Assembly: GCF_003994255.1 (NCBI RefSeq)
Contig: NZ_ML133852.1
Location: forward strand, 62,001-126,000
Direction: 5' to 3'
Length of the DNA stretch: 64,000 nucleotides
Source: Brachybacterium paraconglomeratum
GTDB lineage: Bacteria > Actinomycetota > Actinomycetes > Actinomycetales > Dermabacteraceae
Under the pieces are notes generated by a model, which was not told the DNA's origin, made no database searches, and saw only the letters and a list, made by a program, of their open reading frames with translations. This document shows, piece by piece, positions 16,483 through 26,406 of the stretch. The position numbers and the translations under genes were made by a program. Position 1 is the first letter of the stretch. Each line of letters begins with the position of its first letter.

Positions 16483-17445
16483 GTGGCTCCCACCGACGTC
16501 GTCTCCTGGCTCCTCGACACCGACCCCTCCCTGCGCTGGCAGGTCGAGCGCGATCTGCTGGACCAGCCGCCCGAGGTGTGGGAGGCGACCCGCGCGCGCA
16601 TCCCCCACGAGGGCTTCGGGGCGAGGCTGCTGGACCACCAGGACCCGGAGACCGGGCTGTGGGCCGGGGGCGCGTTCTTCCCCGCCGGGTTCTTCGACGA
16701 CCCCGAGAACCTCGAGCTGCCCGGCCAGCCCTGGACCGCGACCACCTGGTCCCTCACCACGCTGCGCGAATGGGGCATGGACCCCGCCCCGCTCGTCGAC
16801 CGCGACACCGTCGCGAAGCTCGCCGAGCACGCGCACTGGGAGCACGACCCCTCTCTGCCCTACTGGGGCGGCGAGGTGGACTGCTGCATCAACGCGATGA
16901 CGCTGGCCAACGGCCTCTGGCTCGGAGCCGACGTCTCCGCCCTGCCCCGCTGGTTCGTCGCCCACCGCATGGACGAGGGCGGCTGGAACTGCGAGTGGGA
17001 GGACGGCTCGAGGCGCGCGAGCTTCCACTCGACCCTGAACGTGCTGCGGGCCCTGCACGTGCACGAGCAGGCCACCGGCGGCTCGCCCGTGCTGCGCGCC
17101 GCGAGGGGCGAGGCGGAGGAGTACCTCCTGCGGCGGCGTCTCATGCGCCGGGAGAGCACCGGGGAGATCGTCGGCCCCTGGGTGGAGCACTTCCTGTACC
17201 CGCCGCGGCACATCTACTCCGCGCTGCGGGCGCTCGACCACTTCCGCGAGCGGGATCTGCGCGATCCGCGGATGGCCGACGCCGCCCGGTCCGTCCTCGA
17301 CGCGCAGCAGGAGGACGGCACCTGGCTCCAGCAGCACCGACTGCCCGGTGCGGTCTGGTTCGAGGTCGACGTCCCGGTGGGGGAGCCCTCGCCGTGGCTG
17401 ACCCTGCAGGCGCTGCGGGTGCTGCGCTGGTGGGGCGAGGGCTGA
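16483..17445 (+). CDS. Prenyltransferase/squalene-cyclase-fold (alpha-alpha toroid) protein
   Basis: A 320-residue protein with repeated helix pairs of the terpene cyclase toroid fold: WLLDTDPSLRWQVERDLLD, DHQDPETGLWAGGAFFPAG, MDEGGWNCEWEDG and LDAQQEDGTWLQQ are QW-like repeats. It lacks an obvious DxDD protonation motif, so it is unlikely to be an active cyclase. Such proteins are commonly annotated as squalene cyclase-like hypotheticals. GTG 16483 is preferred because GGGGAGGA stands 8 bases upstream and the conserved text begins directly after; ATG 16420 would add 21 Ala/Gly-rich residues and overlap benE. A palindrome GCCCGATCGGGC follows at 17453-17464. Confidence 0.8.
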   Translation: MAPTDVVSWLLDTDPSLRWQVERDLLDQPPEVWEATRARIPHEGFGARLLDHQDPETGLWAGGAFFPAGFFDDPENLELPGQPWTATTWSLTTLREWGMDPAPLVDRDTVAKLAEHAHWEHDPSLPYWGGEVDCCINAMTLANGLWLGADVSALPRWFVAHRMDEGGWNCEWEDGSRRASFHSTLNVLRALHVHEQATGGSPVLRAARGEAEEYLLRRRLMRRESTGEIVGPWVEHFLYPPRHIYSALRALDHFRERDLRDPRMADAARSVLDAQQEDGTWLQQHRLPGAVWFEVDVPVGEPSPWLTLQALRVLRWWGEG

Positions 17446-17543
17446 GCCGACCGCCCGATCGGGCAGCGTCGCAGATCACAGTTCGGTCACCGTGAGCGCT
17501 CTGCGGGCGAACCCGCCGCGGCCGCCCCTGGGGGAGGGGTACT

Positions 17544-18782
17544 GTGCGGGCCACCCCTGTGCGGGTGCGCTGGATCACATCCCCGCCCGTCCCCTGCACG
17601 GCATCACCACCCCTGATGCCGACCGGCCTCCTGGAGGGCCCCACCACCGCCCTCGACGTCACCGTCCAGGCCGAGATCCTCGACCTGCTGCGCGACGTGC
17701 GCGACAGCTTCGGCACCTCGATCATCCTGATCACCCACAACATGGGCGTGGTCGCGGATCTCGCCGACTCCGTCGCCGTGATGCACCACGGCCGCGTCGT
17801 CGAGCGGGCCACGGCGACGGAGCTCTTCGCGAACCCCCGCGAGGAGTACACGCAGAAGCTGCTCGCCGCCGTGCCGCACCTGGGCCGGGACTCCGCCTGG
17901 AGCGCGCTCGAGCCCGCCGCGCAGCAGGCGCTCGAGGAGGCGGAGCCGCTCGTTATCGCCCGCGACCTCGTCGTCGAGTACCCGGGCCGGCTGGGCCGCG
18001 CCCCCTTCCGCGCCGTCAAGGGCGTGGACCTCACCATCCGCCGCGGCGAGGTGTACGGCCTGGTGGGGGAGTCCGGCTCCGGCAAGACCACCATCGGCCG
18101 CGCCATCGCGGGGCTCGAGCGCACCACCGGCGGGAGCCTCACGGTGCTCGGCCACGAGATGCGCGGGATGCGGGAGCGGAGCTTCACCCCGCTGCGGCGG
18201 CGGATCGGCTTCGTCTTCCAGGACCCCGCCACCTCCTTCAACCCGCACCTGACGATCGAGCAGTGCATCGCCGAGCCGCTCGTCGTCCACGAGCAGCAGC
18301 TCGACGCCGCCGAGCGCGGCCGCCGCGTGCGCGAGCTGCTCGAGGCGGTGGAGCTGCCGGGCGACTACGCACGGCGCTACCCCCACGAGCTCTCCGGCGG
18401 GCAGCGCCAGCGGGTCTCCCTCGCCCGCGCGCTCGTCCTCGGCCCCGAGCTGCTCGTCGCCGACGAGCCGACCAGCGCCCTGGACGTCTCCGTGCAGGCG
18501 ACCGTGCTGGCCCTGTTCCGCGAGCTGCAGCAGCGGCTCGGCTTCGCGGCGCTGTTCATCAGCCACGACCTCGCCGTCGTCGACTCCCTCGCCCACCGCA
18601 TCGGGGTGCTCTACCGCGGCGAGCTCGTCGAGGAGGGGCACGGATCGGACGTGCTGCAGCGGCCCCAGCACCCGTACACACGCCGCCTCATCGCCTCCCT
18701 GCCCGTCCCGGACCCGGCCGAGCAGGCGCGGCGGCGCGAGGCGTACGCGCAGGAATGGGGGAGCGGGCGCGCGGAGAGCTGA
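17544..18782 (+). pseudogene. Oligopeptide ABC transporter dual ATPase, 5'-truncated
   Basis: Intact relatives carry two ABC modules (DppD-like then DppF-like). Here the first module is missing everything before its Walker B: homology starts abruptly at PTTALDVTVQAEILDLLRDV (about 17637), with LEG where the expected ADE should be. The D-loop and the switch histidine (LITHNMG) remain. The second module is complete: Walker A GESGSGKTT, signature LSGGQRQR, Walker B LLVADEPTSALD, H-loop FISHD and the oligopeptide-type tail HPYTRRLIASLPVP. No permease or binding protein gene is adjacent. The frame upstream of 17637 is Pro/Arg-rich and unrelated. It may still yield a functional second module, but it looks like a deletion remnant of an Opp operon. 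Confidence 0.75.
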
Positions 18783-18799
18783 GGAGGAGGGCCGGGCGA

Positions 18800-18821
18800 G
18801 TTCACCCGACGTTCAGACCCG
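18800..18821 (+). promoter_or_regulatory. PHO-box-like direct repeats upstream of the metallophosphatase
   Basis: Two adjacent 11-base units, GTTCACCCGAC (18800-18810) and GTTCAGACCCG (18811-18821), share GTTCA at the start. Direct repeats of 11 bases beginning GTTCACC are the described PhoP-binding unit in Streptomyces. It is placed about 80 bases before a secreted phosphoesterase gene, which fits phosphate-starvation control. Confidence 0.5.
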
Positions 18822-18902
18822 CGTCCCGGAGCCGGGGGAAGGACGTCATGCCGGAGGGGTTCGGTAGGAGAGCCCTCATCCCTCCCCGAGACAAGGCACC
18901 CC

Positions 18903-20096
18903 ATGACCCCCTCGCCCCTGTCCCCGTCCCGGCGCGGCCTGCTGCGCACCTCCACCGCCGCGGCGATGGCCGGACTCGCCACCGCCGGCGCGGCCGGCGC
19001 CGCGACCGCCGCGCCCTCGGCGCCCGCAGGGAAGGACGGCATCGTGCGCAACCGGCTCCGCTTCCGCGAGGACGGCACCTTCACCGTCGTCCAGTTCAAC
19101 GACACCCAGGACGGCCCCCGCACCGACCGCCGCACGATCCAGCTGCAGGAGGCGGTGCTCGACGACGTGCAGCCGGACTTCGCCCTCATCAACGGCGACG
19201 TCATCAACGGCTCGCCCACCAGCGCCCTCGAGGCGAAGCAGGCGATCAACAACGTGGTGCGGCCGATGGAGGACCGCGGCATCCCGTGGGCGCTGACCTT
19301 CGGCAACCACGACGAGGACTCCACCCCCGTCACGGGGCTCGACGAGAGCGCGTACATCGACTTCGTGCGCCAGTACCCCCACAACCTCAACACCCCCGGC
19401 GCCGCCGTCACCGGCACCGGCAATCAGGTCCTCACGATCCGGCCTCGCCGCGACAGGGGCGAGGCCTTCGCGCTGTGGCTGCTTGACTCCGGCCGCTACG
19501 CCCCCGAGCAGATCGCCGGGCAGGACTTCGAGGGCTACCCCGACTGGGACTGGCTGCGCCCCGACCAGGTGCAGTGGTATCTCTCCACCTCCGCCGCGCT
19601 CGAGCGGCGCAATCGCGGCCTCGTCCCGGGGCTGGTCTTCCAGCACATCGCCCTGTGGGAGCACCGCTTCGCGTGGTTCGCGAGCGTCGACTCCCGCACC
19701 GAGGCCGATCACGCCCGCGCGGTCCAGAAGCACTCGATCGTCGGGGAGCGCAACGAGGACGAGTGCCCCGGCCCCTTCAACTCCGGCATGTTCGCCGCGA
19801 TGCTGCAGCGCGGCGACGTGAAGGGTCTGTTCGTCGGCCACGACCACATCAACACCTACGTCGCCGACTACTACGGCATCCAGCTCGGCTACGCGCCGGG
19901 CACCGGCTTCGGCACCTACGGCCTCGGCGGGGCCGAGGACCACCGCCTGCGCGGCGCCCGCGTGTTCCGCCTCGACGAGAGCGTCGAGGGGCTCTACGCC
20001 GGGACCGAGCTGCGCCACGCCTCGGACTACGGCATCGACCTCACCGCCGGCACCCAGCCGGGCGAGCCGGCCGAGTTCCCGGGCGGGGTGAGCTGA
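18903..20096 (+). CDS. Secreted metallophosphoesterase (Tat substrate)
   Basis: A 397-residue calcineurin-like phosphoesterase. The N-terminus SPSRRGLLRTSTAAAMAGLA is a twin-arginine signal with an Ala-rich h-region, cleaved near residue 37. Metal-binding motifs in order are VVQFNDTQD, INGDVING, TFGNHDED, VFQHIALWE and FVGHDHINTY, giving the dimetal centre of the superfamily. Overall layout resembles the Dcr2/size-inhibited phosphatase branch. It probably acts outside the membrane on phosphomonoesters or diesters. The upstream PHO-box-like repeat supports a role in phosphate scavenging. It stands alone, convergent with the next gene 3 bases away. Confidence 0.9.
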   Translation: MTPSPLSPSRRGLLRTSTAAAMAGLATAGAAGAATAAPSAPAGKDGIVRNRLRFREDGTFTVVQFNDTQDGPRTDRRTIQLQEAVLDDVQPDFALINGDVINGSPTSALEAKQAINNVVRPMEDRGIPWALTFGNHDEDSTPVTGLDESAYIDFVRQYPHNLNTPGAAVTGTGNQVLTIRPRRDRGEAFALWLLDSGRYAPEQIAGQDFEGYPDWDWLRPDQVQWYLSTSAALERRNRGLVPGLVFQHIALWEHRFAWFASVDSRTEADHARAVQKHSIVGERNEDECPGPFNSGMFAAMLQRGDVKGLFVGHDHINTYVADYYGIQLGYAPGTGFGTYGLGGAEDHRLRGARVFRLDESVEGLYAGTELRHASDYGIDLTAGTQPGEPAEFPGGVS

Positions 20097-20099
20097 CCT

Positions 20100-21239
20100 T
20101 CAGCTCCAGGTGACGGGCAGCTCCGGATCGGCCATGTCCACGTTCGGGATGCCCATGCCGCCGCCCAGCCACATCTCGCACCGGCCCTTCTGGCCGTCCT
20201 TGGTGCACTCGATGGTGGTCGTGACCGAGCCGACCGAGGTGCCCTCGACGTAGGTCGGCTCGTCGGAGGAGGGAGTCGCCTCCATGGTGTCGATCGTGCG
20301 CTGCGTGTCCTCGGAGATGGAGCGCTCCACGGTGTTCTCCACCATGGTCCAGCCGTCATCGCTCGTCGTCGGCACCGGGGTCATCCCGCAGCCGGCCTCG
20401 AGGGTGGTCTGCTCCAGGCAGGCCTGCACCGCGTCGTCGACCGCGCCCCGGAAGGCCGTCAGCCCCTCCTCGGTGAGCGTCGCCTCCGGCCACTCGAGGG
20501 AAGTGGCCAGCTCGCCGACGAGCAGCGGATCGGTCGAGGTCAGCGCGAAGTGCTCGGCCCTGAGGGCGACCTCGTAGCCGCCGGGCATCAGGGCGATGGG
20601 CTCGCCCGCGGTCACCTCGGCGCCGTTGACCGTCAGTCCCAGGCCGTCGAGGCCGTCCGGGACCTGGGCCATGGTATGGCCGCCGGTCAGCTCCATCACG
20701 CCGTCGTCGTCGTAGTCGTGCACGCGATACGTGTCGGAGACGGTCTCGTCACCCACCGTGAAGGTCACCGGCACCTCGCCCTCGGCGAGGCCGCCGTCGT
20801 CGATGACCGGGGTGCCGAGCTCGACCCCGGTGATCGGCGCGGCCTCGAGGGCGGCTGTGTACGCCTCGACGGGCAGCGGCGCGGCGCCCATGTCCTCGTT
20901 CACCGGGTTCAGCTCCAGGGCGGTCGCCGCGTCTCCTGCGGCCAGGGCGTCGAAGTAGTCCGCCACCAGCGCTGTGGCCTGCTCCTCCGGGGGGAGGTCC
21001 GCCGCGCCGGTCTCCCCGCCGCCGCCCCCGGAGTCGCCGCCGCGCACTGCGAAGTAGATGATCAGCGCGATCACGACCAGGATCACCAGCAGGCAGCCGC
21101 CCCCGGCGAGCACGCCGGCGATGACCAGGTTCTTGCGGGCGGAGGACTGCGAGACCGGCTCCGCCGGCGGCGGGGCGAAGTGCTGAGGGCCCTGCGGCCC
21201 TCCCTGGGCAGGGCCCTGGGGCGGCGTCGGTGCGGTCAT
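20100..21239 (-). CDS. Membrane-anchored extracytoplasmic protein, DUF4878-like N-terminal segment
   Basis: A 379-residue protein. Residues 1-35 are Pro/Gln-rich cytoplasmic sequence, a transmembrane helix follows (LVIAGVLAGGGCLLVILVVI, about 38-65), then a Gly-rich linker. The early extracytoplasmic part (QATALVADYFDALAAGDAAT) resembles the helical start of DUF4878/lumazine-binding-like domains. Two Cys pairs in the C-terminal half (ACLEQTTLEAGCG and IECTKDGQKGRCE) could form disulfides. GGGGGA precedes ATG 21239. No enzymatic motif is seen. It lies 57 bases downstream of recQ on the same strand. Confidence 0.75.
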   Translation of the reverse strand: MTAPTPPQGPAQGGPQGPQHFAPPPAEPVSQSSARKNLVIAGVLAGGGCLLVILVVIALIIYFAVRGGDSGGGGGETGAADLPPEEQATALVADYFDALAAGDAATALELNPVNEDMGAAPLPVEAYTAALEAAPITGVELGTPVIDDGGLAEGEVPVTFTVGDETVSDTYRVHDYDDDGVMELTGGHTMAQVPDGLDGLGLTVNGAEVTAGEPIALMPGGYEVALRAEHFALTSTDPLLVGELATSLEWPEATLTEEGLTAFRGAVDDAVQACLEQTTLEAGCGMTPVPTTSDDGWTMVENTVERSISEDTQRTIDTMEATPSSDEPTYVEGTSVGSVTTTIECTKDGQKGRCEMWLGGGMGIPNVDMADPELPVTWS

Positions 21240-21296
21240 GGTGGTTCCCCCGGAGTCGTTCGTGGACGTGTGTCCACAGGGTAGTCGGGGAGGTGC

Positions 21297-23186
21297 TCAG
21301 CCGGCGTCGGAGCCCGAGAGCGCCTCGAGCACGTCCTCTCCGTACTCGGCGAGCTTCTTCGCGCCCACCCCGCTGACCGTGCCGAGCTGCTGGACGGACT
21401 GCGGCGCCGTCTCCACGATCCCGACCAGCGTCGCGTCGGAGAAGACCATGTAGGGCGGGATCTGCTTCTCCTTCGCGACCGAGGTGCGCCAGGCGCGCAG
21501 CGCCTCGAAGCGCTCCCGCTGGGCGGGTTCGAGGGTCTCGGCGGCGCGGGAGGCGCCGCCGGCGCGTCGGCCGCCGCCGCGCGCACCGCGCTGCGGGGCG
21601 CGGTCGACGGCGAGCTGCACGGTCTCCTCGGAGCGGAGCACGGGGCCGGCCTGCGGGCCGGGGACGAGCACGCCGTAGTCGCCCTCCGCCTCGAGGATCC
21701 CCCGTGCGAGCAGCTGCCGGATCGCGGTGCGCCACTCCTTCTCCGAGAGCTCCTCGCCGATGCCCCACACGCTCAGCTCGTGGTGGCGGGAGGCCAGGGA
21801 GCGCTCGGATTCGCGGCCCAGCAGCACGTCCACCACCTGCCCGGAGCCGAAGCGCTGGCCGCGCTCCCGGTCCAGGCGGATCACGGCGGAGAGGAGCTTC
21901 TGCGCCGCGACCGTCGCGTCCCAGGTCTGCGGAGGGTTCAGGCAGGTGTCGCAGTTCCCGCACGGGGAGGAGTCCTGGCCGAAGTAGCGCAGCAGCTGCA
22001 CGCGTCGGCAGTCGACCGTCTCGCACAGGGCGAGCATCGCGTCGAGGTGCGAGCGGGCGTTGCGCTTGAACTGCTCGGAGCTCTCCCCGCCCTCGATGAA
22101 CTTCCGCTGGCTGACCACGTCGCCGAGGCCGTAGGCCATCCACGCGGTCGAGGGCAGGCCGTCGCGGCCCGCGCGGCCCGTCTCCTGGTAGTAGCCCTCG
22201 ATGGACTTGGGCAGGTCGAGATGGGCCACGAAGCGCACGTCGGGCTTGTCGATCCCCATGCCGAAGGCGATCGTCGCGACCATGATCAGCCCGTCGGCGC
22301 GCAGGAAACGCTCCTGGTGGTCCTGGCGCACCTCCGGCGGCAGGCCCGCGTGATAGGGGAGCGCGGGGATGCCGCGGTCGGCGAGCCACTGCGCGGTGGT
22401 CTCCACCGACTTGCGCGAGAGGCAGTAGACGATCCCGGAGTCGCCCTCGTGCTCGGCGGTGATCAGGCGCAGCAGCTGCTCGCGCGGGGAGGCCTTCGGC
22501 TCGATGCGGTACTGGATGTTGGGGCGGTCGAAGCTCGAGACGAAGTGCCGGGCCTGCTGCATCTGCAGGCGCTCGGTGAGCTCGCGGTGCGTCGCCTCCG
22601 TCGCGGTCGCGGTCAGCGCGATCCGGGGCACGCCGGGGAAGGCGTCGGCGAGCATCGACAGGCCCAGGTAGTCGGGGCGGAAGTCGTGGCCCCACTGGGA
22701 GACGCAGTGCGCCTCGTCGATCGCGAACAGCGCCAGCTGCGCGCGCTGCAGCAGCTGGACGGTGCGGGGGAGGACCAGGCGCTCCGGCGCCATGTACAGC
22801 AGGTCCAGCTCCCCGGCCAGCAGCTGCTGCTCGACGGCCTGCGCCTCGTGCATCTCGAGGGTGGAGTTGAGGTACGCGGCGCGGATGCCGACCGCCTCGA
22901 GCGCCGCGACCTGGTCCGCCATCAGCGCGATCAGCGGCGAGACGACGATTCCGGTGCCCTCCCGCAGCAGGGCGGGGATCTGGTAGCACAGCGACTTGCC
23001 GCCGCCGGTGGGCATCAGCACCACCGCGTCCCCGCCGCTCGCGACCTGGTCGATGATCGCGGCCTGCTCGCCCCGGAAGGAGTCGTAGCCGAAGACCCGC
23101 GAGAGGATCGCGAGCGCCTCCTCCGTCCGTCCGGCGTCGCCTTCTCGCAGCGCGGAGACGGCATCGACGGGAGGAGGGGTGCTCAT
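21297..23186 (-). CDS. recQ: ATP-dependent DNA helicase RecQ
   Basis: A 629-residue 3'-5' helicase of recombination and fork repair. Walker A is [11 protein letters not shown] with Lys64, the DExH box is [20 protein letters not shown] (about residue 155), motif III is LTATAT and motif VI is [12 protein letters not shown]. The zinc subdomain has cysteines in [11 protein letters not shown] and [13 protein letters not shown], the winged helix follows to about residue 510, and one HRDC domain ends the protein ([20 protein letters not shown]). Length and order match standard RecQ. ATG 23186 is the start nearest to the conserved N-terminal [10 protein letters not shown]. Confidence 0.97.
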   Translation of the reverse strand: MSTPPPVDAVSALREGDAGRTEEALAILSRVFGYDSFRGEQAAIIDQVASGGDAVVLMPTGGGKSLCYQIPALLREGTGIVVSPLIALMADQVAALEAVGIRAAYLNSTLEMHEAQAVEQQLLAGELDLLYMAPERLVLPRTVQLLQRAQLALFAIDEAHCVSQWGHDFRPDYLGLSMLADAFPGVPRIALTATATEATHRELTERLQMQQARHFVSSFDRPNIQYRIEPKASPREQLLRLITAEHEGDSGIVYCLSRKSVETTAQWLADRGIPALPYHAGLPPEVRQDHQERFLRADGLIMVATIAFGMGIDKPDVRFVAHLDLPKSIEGYYQETGRAGRDGLPSTAWMAYGLGDVVSQRKFIEGGESSEQFKRNARSHLDAMLALCETVDCRRVQLLRYFGQDSSPCGNCDTCLNPPQTWDATVAAQKLLSAVIRLDRERGQRFGSGQVVDVLLGRESERSLASRHHELSVWGIGEELSEKEWRTAIRQLLARGILEAEGDYGVLVPGPQAGPVLRSEETVQLAVDRAPQRGARGGGRRAGGASRAAETLEPAQRERFEALRAWRTSVAKEKQIPPYMVFSDATLVGIVETAPQSVQQLGTVSGVGAKKLAEYGEDVLEALSGSDAG

Positions 23187-23262
23187 GCCCGTCACTCTAG
23201 GCCGCGGGGCCGACGGGCCGCGAGCGGGAGGGCCCGGCTGTGGACGGCGGTGGGGAGTGCTC

Positions 23263-24804
23263 TCACTCGTCCTTCGCCCACACCCCGGTGTCGATCGGTC
23301 GGCCGATGGCGAGCGCGGCGAGGAGGCCGACCGCGGCGAGGCCGACGGGAAGCCACATGGCGTCGGCCATCGCCGCGGCGTACGGGGCGTGCAGGAACGG
23401 GGGCAGGGAGCCTGCTCCGGACTCCGCGCCCGCAGGCGCAGCGCCCCGGCCCCTGGTCGCCTCACCGAGGCGGGAAGCGATCCGGTCGGCCATGAGCGTC
23501 GCGATGCCGGCCGAGCCGAGCACCGAGCCGACCTGCCGCATCTCGTTGTAGACGCCGGATCCGGCGCCAGCCTGCGAGGGCGGGAGATTGCGGGTCGCGG
23601 TCAGGGACAGCGGCCCCCAGATGCAGGCGTTCCCGATCCCGATCAGCACGAACGGCAGCAGCAGGACCAGCACGGAGGCGTCCGGGTCCATCAGCAGGGA
23701 GAGCCACAGCAGCCCGCCCGCCAGCGAGGCGAAGCCGATCAGGGCCAGCGGTCGCGGGTCGTGGCTCGTCATCCAGCGGCCGACCAGCGGCGCGAGGACC
23801 AGCGAGAGCACCGCGGAGGGTGCCGTCATCAGCGCCGCCTGCGTCGGCGACATGCCGAGCACCTGCTGGAAGAACAGCGTGGTGGGGATCGCGAAGCTGA
23901 GCACGGTCGCGCTCATCATCGCGATCGCAACGTTCGCGACCGAGAAGTTGCGGTCGCGGAACATCGACAGCGGCACCAGCGGCTCGCGCCGCATCACCGC
24001 CTGCCAGAGGACGAACACCGCCAGCACCAGCACCCCGGCGAGGATCATCCCGGGCACCGTCACGGGCACGCCCGTGTCCACGGGGCCGATCACGAGGGAG
24101 TCCGTGATCGTGCCCCAGTCGTAGCTGTCGCCCTCCTGGATCCCGAACACCAGCAGGAACAGGCCCGTCGCCGAGAGCGCCACGCCGAGCCAGTCGAAGG
24201 AGTGCGAGCGGCGCGGGAAGCGCGGCACGTTGCGGAGCACCAGCGCGATCGCGAGCACCCCGACGGGCACGTTGACGAAGAAGATCCACTCCCAGCCCGG
24301 GCCGTCCACCAGCAGCCCGCCGAGGACGGGGCCGACGAGGCTCGCGACCCCTGCCGTCGCGCCCCACACGGCCATCGCCTGACCTCGCCGCTGCGGCGAG
24401 AACATGCGGGTGATCATCGACATGGTCTGCGGGGTCATCATCCCCGCACCGAGGCCCTGCACCACGCGCGCCACGATCAGCATCTTCACGCTCCCCGCGA
24501 GCCCGCACCACAGGCTCGAGGCGGTGAACACGACGAGCCCGACGAGATAGACCGACTTCAGCCCCAGCCGGTCCCCGAGCCGCCCCGTGATCAGCAGCGG
24601 CACCGCGTAGGCGAGCAGATAGGCGCTGGTCACCCACAGCAGGCCGGTCAGGTCCGCCCCCAGGTCCTCCTGCATCCGCGGGATCGCGACCGTGACGATC
24701 GTGGTGTCGACCAGGATCATGAAGAAGCCCAGCACGATCGACCACAGCGCGGGCCAGGGACGGTCCAGGCGGGGGTCGCGGGCGGGGGCGGAGCGCGCGG
24801 ACAT
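23263..24804 (-). CDS. DHA2-family MFS multidrug transporter
   Basis: A 513-residue drug/proton antiporter with about 14 transmembrane helices. The N-terminal [19 protein letters not shown] is the classical DHA2 motif D1, then [20 protein letters not shown] (motif A), [16 protein letters not shown] (motif B) and [25 protein letters not shown] (motif C). It probably exports hydrophobic cations or antibiotics, but specificity cannot be deduced. ATG 24804 has GAAGGGA upstream. It is divergent from atoE across 200 bases; no regulator gene is adjacent. Confidence 0.93.
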   Translation of the reverse strand: MSARSAPARDPRLDRPWPALWSIVLGFFMILVDTTIVTVAIPRMQEDLGADLTGLLWVTSAYLLAYAVPLLITGRLGDRLGLKSVYLVGLVVFTASSLWCGLAGSVKMLIVARVVQGLGAGMMTPQTMSMITRMFSPQRRGQAMAVWGATAGVASLVGPVLGGLLVDGPGWEWIFFVNVPVGVLAIALVLRNVPRFPRRSHSFDWLGVALSATGLFLLVFGIQEGDSYDWGTITDSLVIGPVDTGVPVTVPGMILAGVLVLAVFVLWQAVMRREPLVPLSMFRDRNFSVANVAIAMMSATVLSFAIPTTLFFQQVLGMSPTQAALMTAPSAVLSLVLAPLVGRWMTSHDPRPLALIGFASLAGGLLWLSLLMDPDASVLVLLLPFVLIGIGNACIWGPLSLTATRNLPPSQAGAGSGVYNEMRQVGSVLGSAGIATLMADRIASRLGEATRGRGAAPAGAESGAGSLPPFLHAPYAAAMADAMWLPVGLAAVGLLAALAIGRPIDTGVWAKDE

Positions 24805-25004
24805 GCGATCCCTTCGACGGGCGGCATCGCACCGGCGAATGCGACGGACGAAGGTTACGCCCATGCTCGCGCCTCTCTCCGCCGCGTCCGGCCGCGTCGG
24901 AGGCGGTCGCGCCCCTACAGTGGACCGCGTCACATCCGCGACGGGGCTCGTGACCAGCACATCGCCGTGCTGCGGGGCCCTGTGTCCCCGGAGGAGATGC
25001 CGCA

Positions 25005-26387
25005 ATGCCCAGCGCGCCCGAGTCCGCCACCCCGCACAAGGAGGGCACCCCGCTCTCGCGGGCGATGCGCCCCCTGAACAATCTGGTCGAGAGGTTCATC
25101 CCCTCGGCGCTCGTGTTCTCGATCGTGCTGACCTTCATCGTCGCGATCCTGGGCCTGGTCCTCACCCCGACCTCGCCCGCCGACCTCGTCGTCCACTGGG
25201 GCGACGGACTGGCCGGGCTCCTCGCCTTCATGACCCAGATGGCGCTGATCCTGCTGCTGGGGCACATCCTCGCCAACACCGGCCCCGTCCGCAGGCTGCT
25301 CGCCGCGCTCGCCTCGGTGCCGCGCACGGAGCTCGCGGCCTACGTCTTCGTGTTCGTCGTCGCGGCGGTCGCCTCGCTGATCACCTGGGGCCTGGGGCTC
25401 GTGGTCGGCGGGCTGCTCGCCCGCGAGGTCGCCCACCAGGGCCGCGAGCGCGGGCTGACGCTCCACTTCCCGATGCTGGTCGCGGCCGGCTTCGGCGGCT
25501 TCGTCGTGTGGCACATGGGCTACTCGGCCTCCGGACCGCTGACCGCCGCGACCGAGGGCTCCTTCCTCATGGACTCCCTCGGCGGGCAGACCGTGCCGAT
25601 GTCCCAGACCGTCTTCTCGACCTGGAACATGCTCGCCGCCCTCGCCACCATCATCGTCGTGGCGCTCGCGCTGTACCTCGTCGCGCCACGACGCGGCGAC
25701 CGCGTGGCCGAGCTGACCATCGACGCGCGCGAAGAGCTCGAGGACGGCCAGGAGGAGGTCGTCACCCCCGCGGACCGGCTGGACGCGAGCCGCCTGGTCA
25801 CCCTGCTGACCGGTCTCGCGCTGGTGGCCTACCTGGTGCTGCACTTCTCCCGCGGCGGCACCCTCACCCTCGACACCGTGAACTGGTCCTTCCTCGCCCT
25901 CATCCTGCTGCTGGTGCGGAACCCCTTCGAGCTGATCCACCTCACCAAGAACGCCGCCTCCAACGTCGGCGAGATCCTGCTGCAGTTCCCGCTCTACGCC
26001 GGGATCCTCGGGATGATGGTCGGCTCGGGGCTCGTGCAGATCTTCTCCGACGCCTTCGTCTCGATCTCCACCCCCACCACCTTCGGCCTGTTCGCGCTGC
26101 TCGCGGCAGGGCTCGTGAACTTCTTCGTCCCCTCCGGCGGCGGCCAGTTCGCCGTGCAGGGGCCGATCATGCTCAGCGCCGGTGCGGAGCTCGGCGTGGA
26201 CCCCGCGATCACGATCATGGCCGTCTCCTACGGCGACCAGTGGACCAACATGATCCAGCCCTTCTGGGCGATCCCGCTGCTGGCGATCGCCGGGCTGAAG
26301 ATGCGTGACATCCTCGGATACACCACGATCGTGCTGATCGCCTCGGGGCTCGTCTTCGGGGCCACGCTCGTGATCGTCTCGCTCTGA
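25005..26387 (+). CDS. Short-chain fatty acid transporter, AtoE family
   Basis: A 460-residue membrane protein of the AtoE family, implicated in uptake of short-chain fatty acids such as acetoacetate and butyrate. Typical features: NNLVERFIPSALVFSIVLTF near the start, the ILLLGHILANTGPVRRLL segment, GLGLVVGGLLAREVA, FVVWHMGYSASGPL, VNFFVPSGGGQFAVQGPIML and YGDQWTNMIQPFWAIPLL. These last two blocks are nearly diagnostic. GGAGGAG precedes ATG 25005, and TACAGT at 24915-24920 is a plausible -10. The CorA-like gene follows after 19 bases. Confidence 0.92.
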   Translation: MPSAPESATPHKEGTPLSRAMRPLNNLVERFIPSALVFSIVLTFIVAILGLVLTPTSPADLVVHWGDGLAGLLAFMTQMALILLLGHILANTGPVRRLLAALASVPRTELAAYVFVFVVAAVASLITWGLGLVVGGLLAREVAHQGRERGLTLHFPMLVAAGFGGFVVWHMGYSASGPLTAATEGSFLMDSLGGQTVPMSQTVFSTWNMLAALATIIVVALALYLVAPRRGDRVAELTIDAREELEDGQEEVVTPADRLDASRLVTLLTGLALVAYLVLHFSRGGTLTLDTVNWSFLALILLLVRNPFELIHLTKNAASNVGEILLQFPLYAGILGMMVGSGLVQIFSDAFVSISTPTTFGLFALLAAGLVNFFVPSGGGQFAVQGPIMLSAGAELGVDPAITIMAVSYGDQWTNMIQPFWAIPLLAIAGLKMRDILGYTTIVLIASGLVFGATLVIVSL

Positions 26388-26406
26388 GTCCGAGGAGGAC
26401 CTCCGC

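Noticed and set aside
17492..19486. A 664-codon open frame running through the ABC ATPase and into the metallophosphatase
   Set aside because: Arg/Pro/Ala-rich shadow in the wrong frame; the other frame carries Walker, signature and metallophosphatase motifs.
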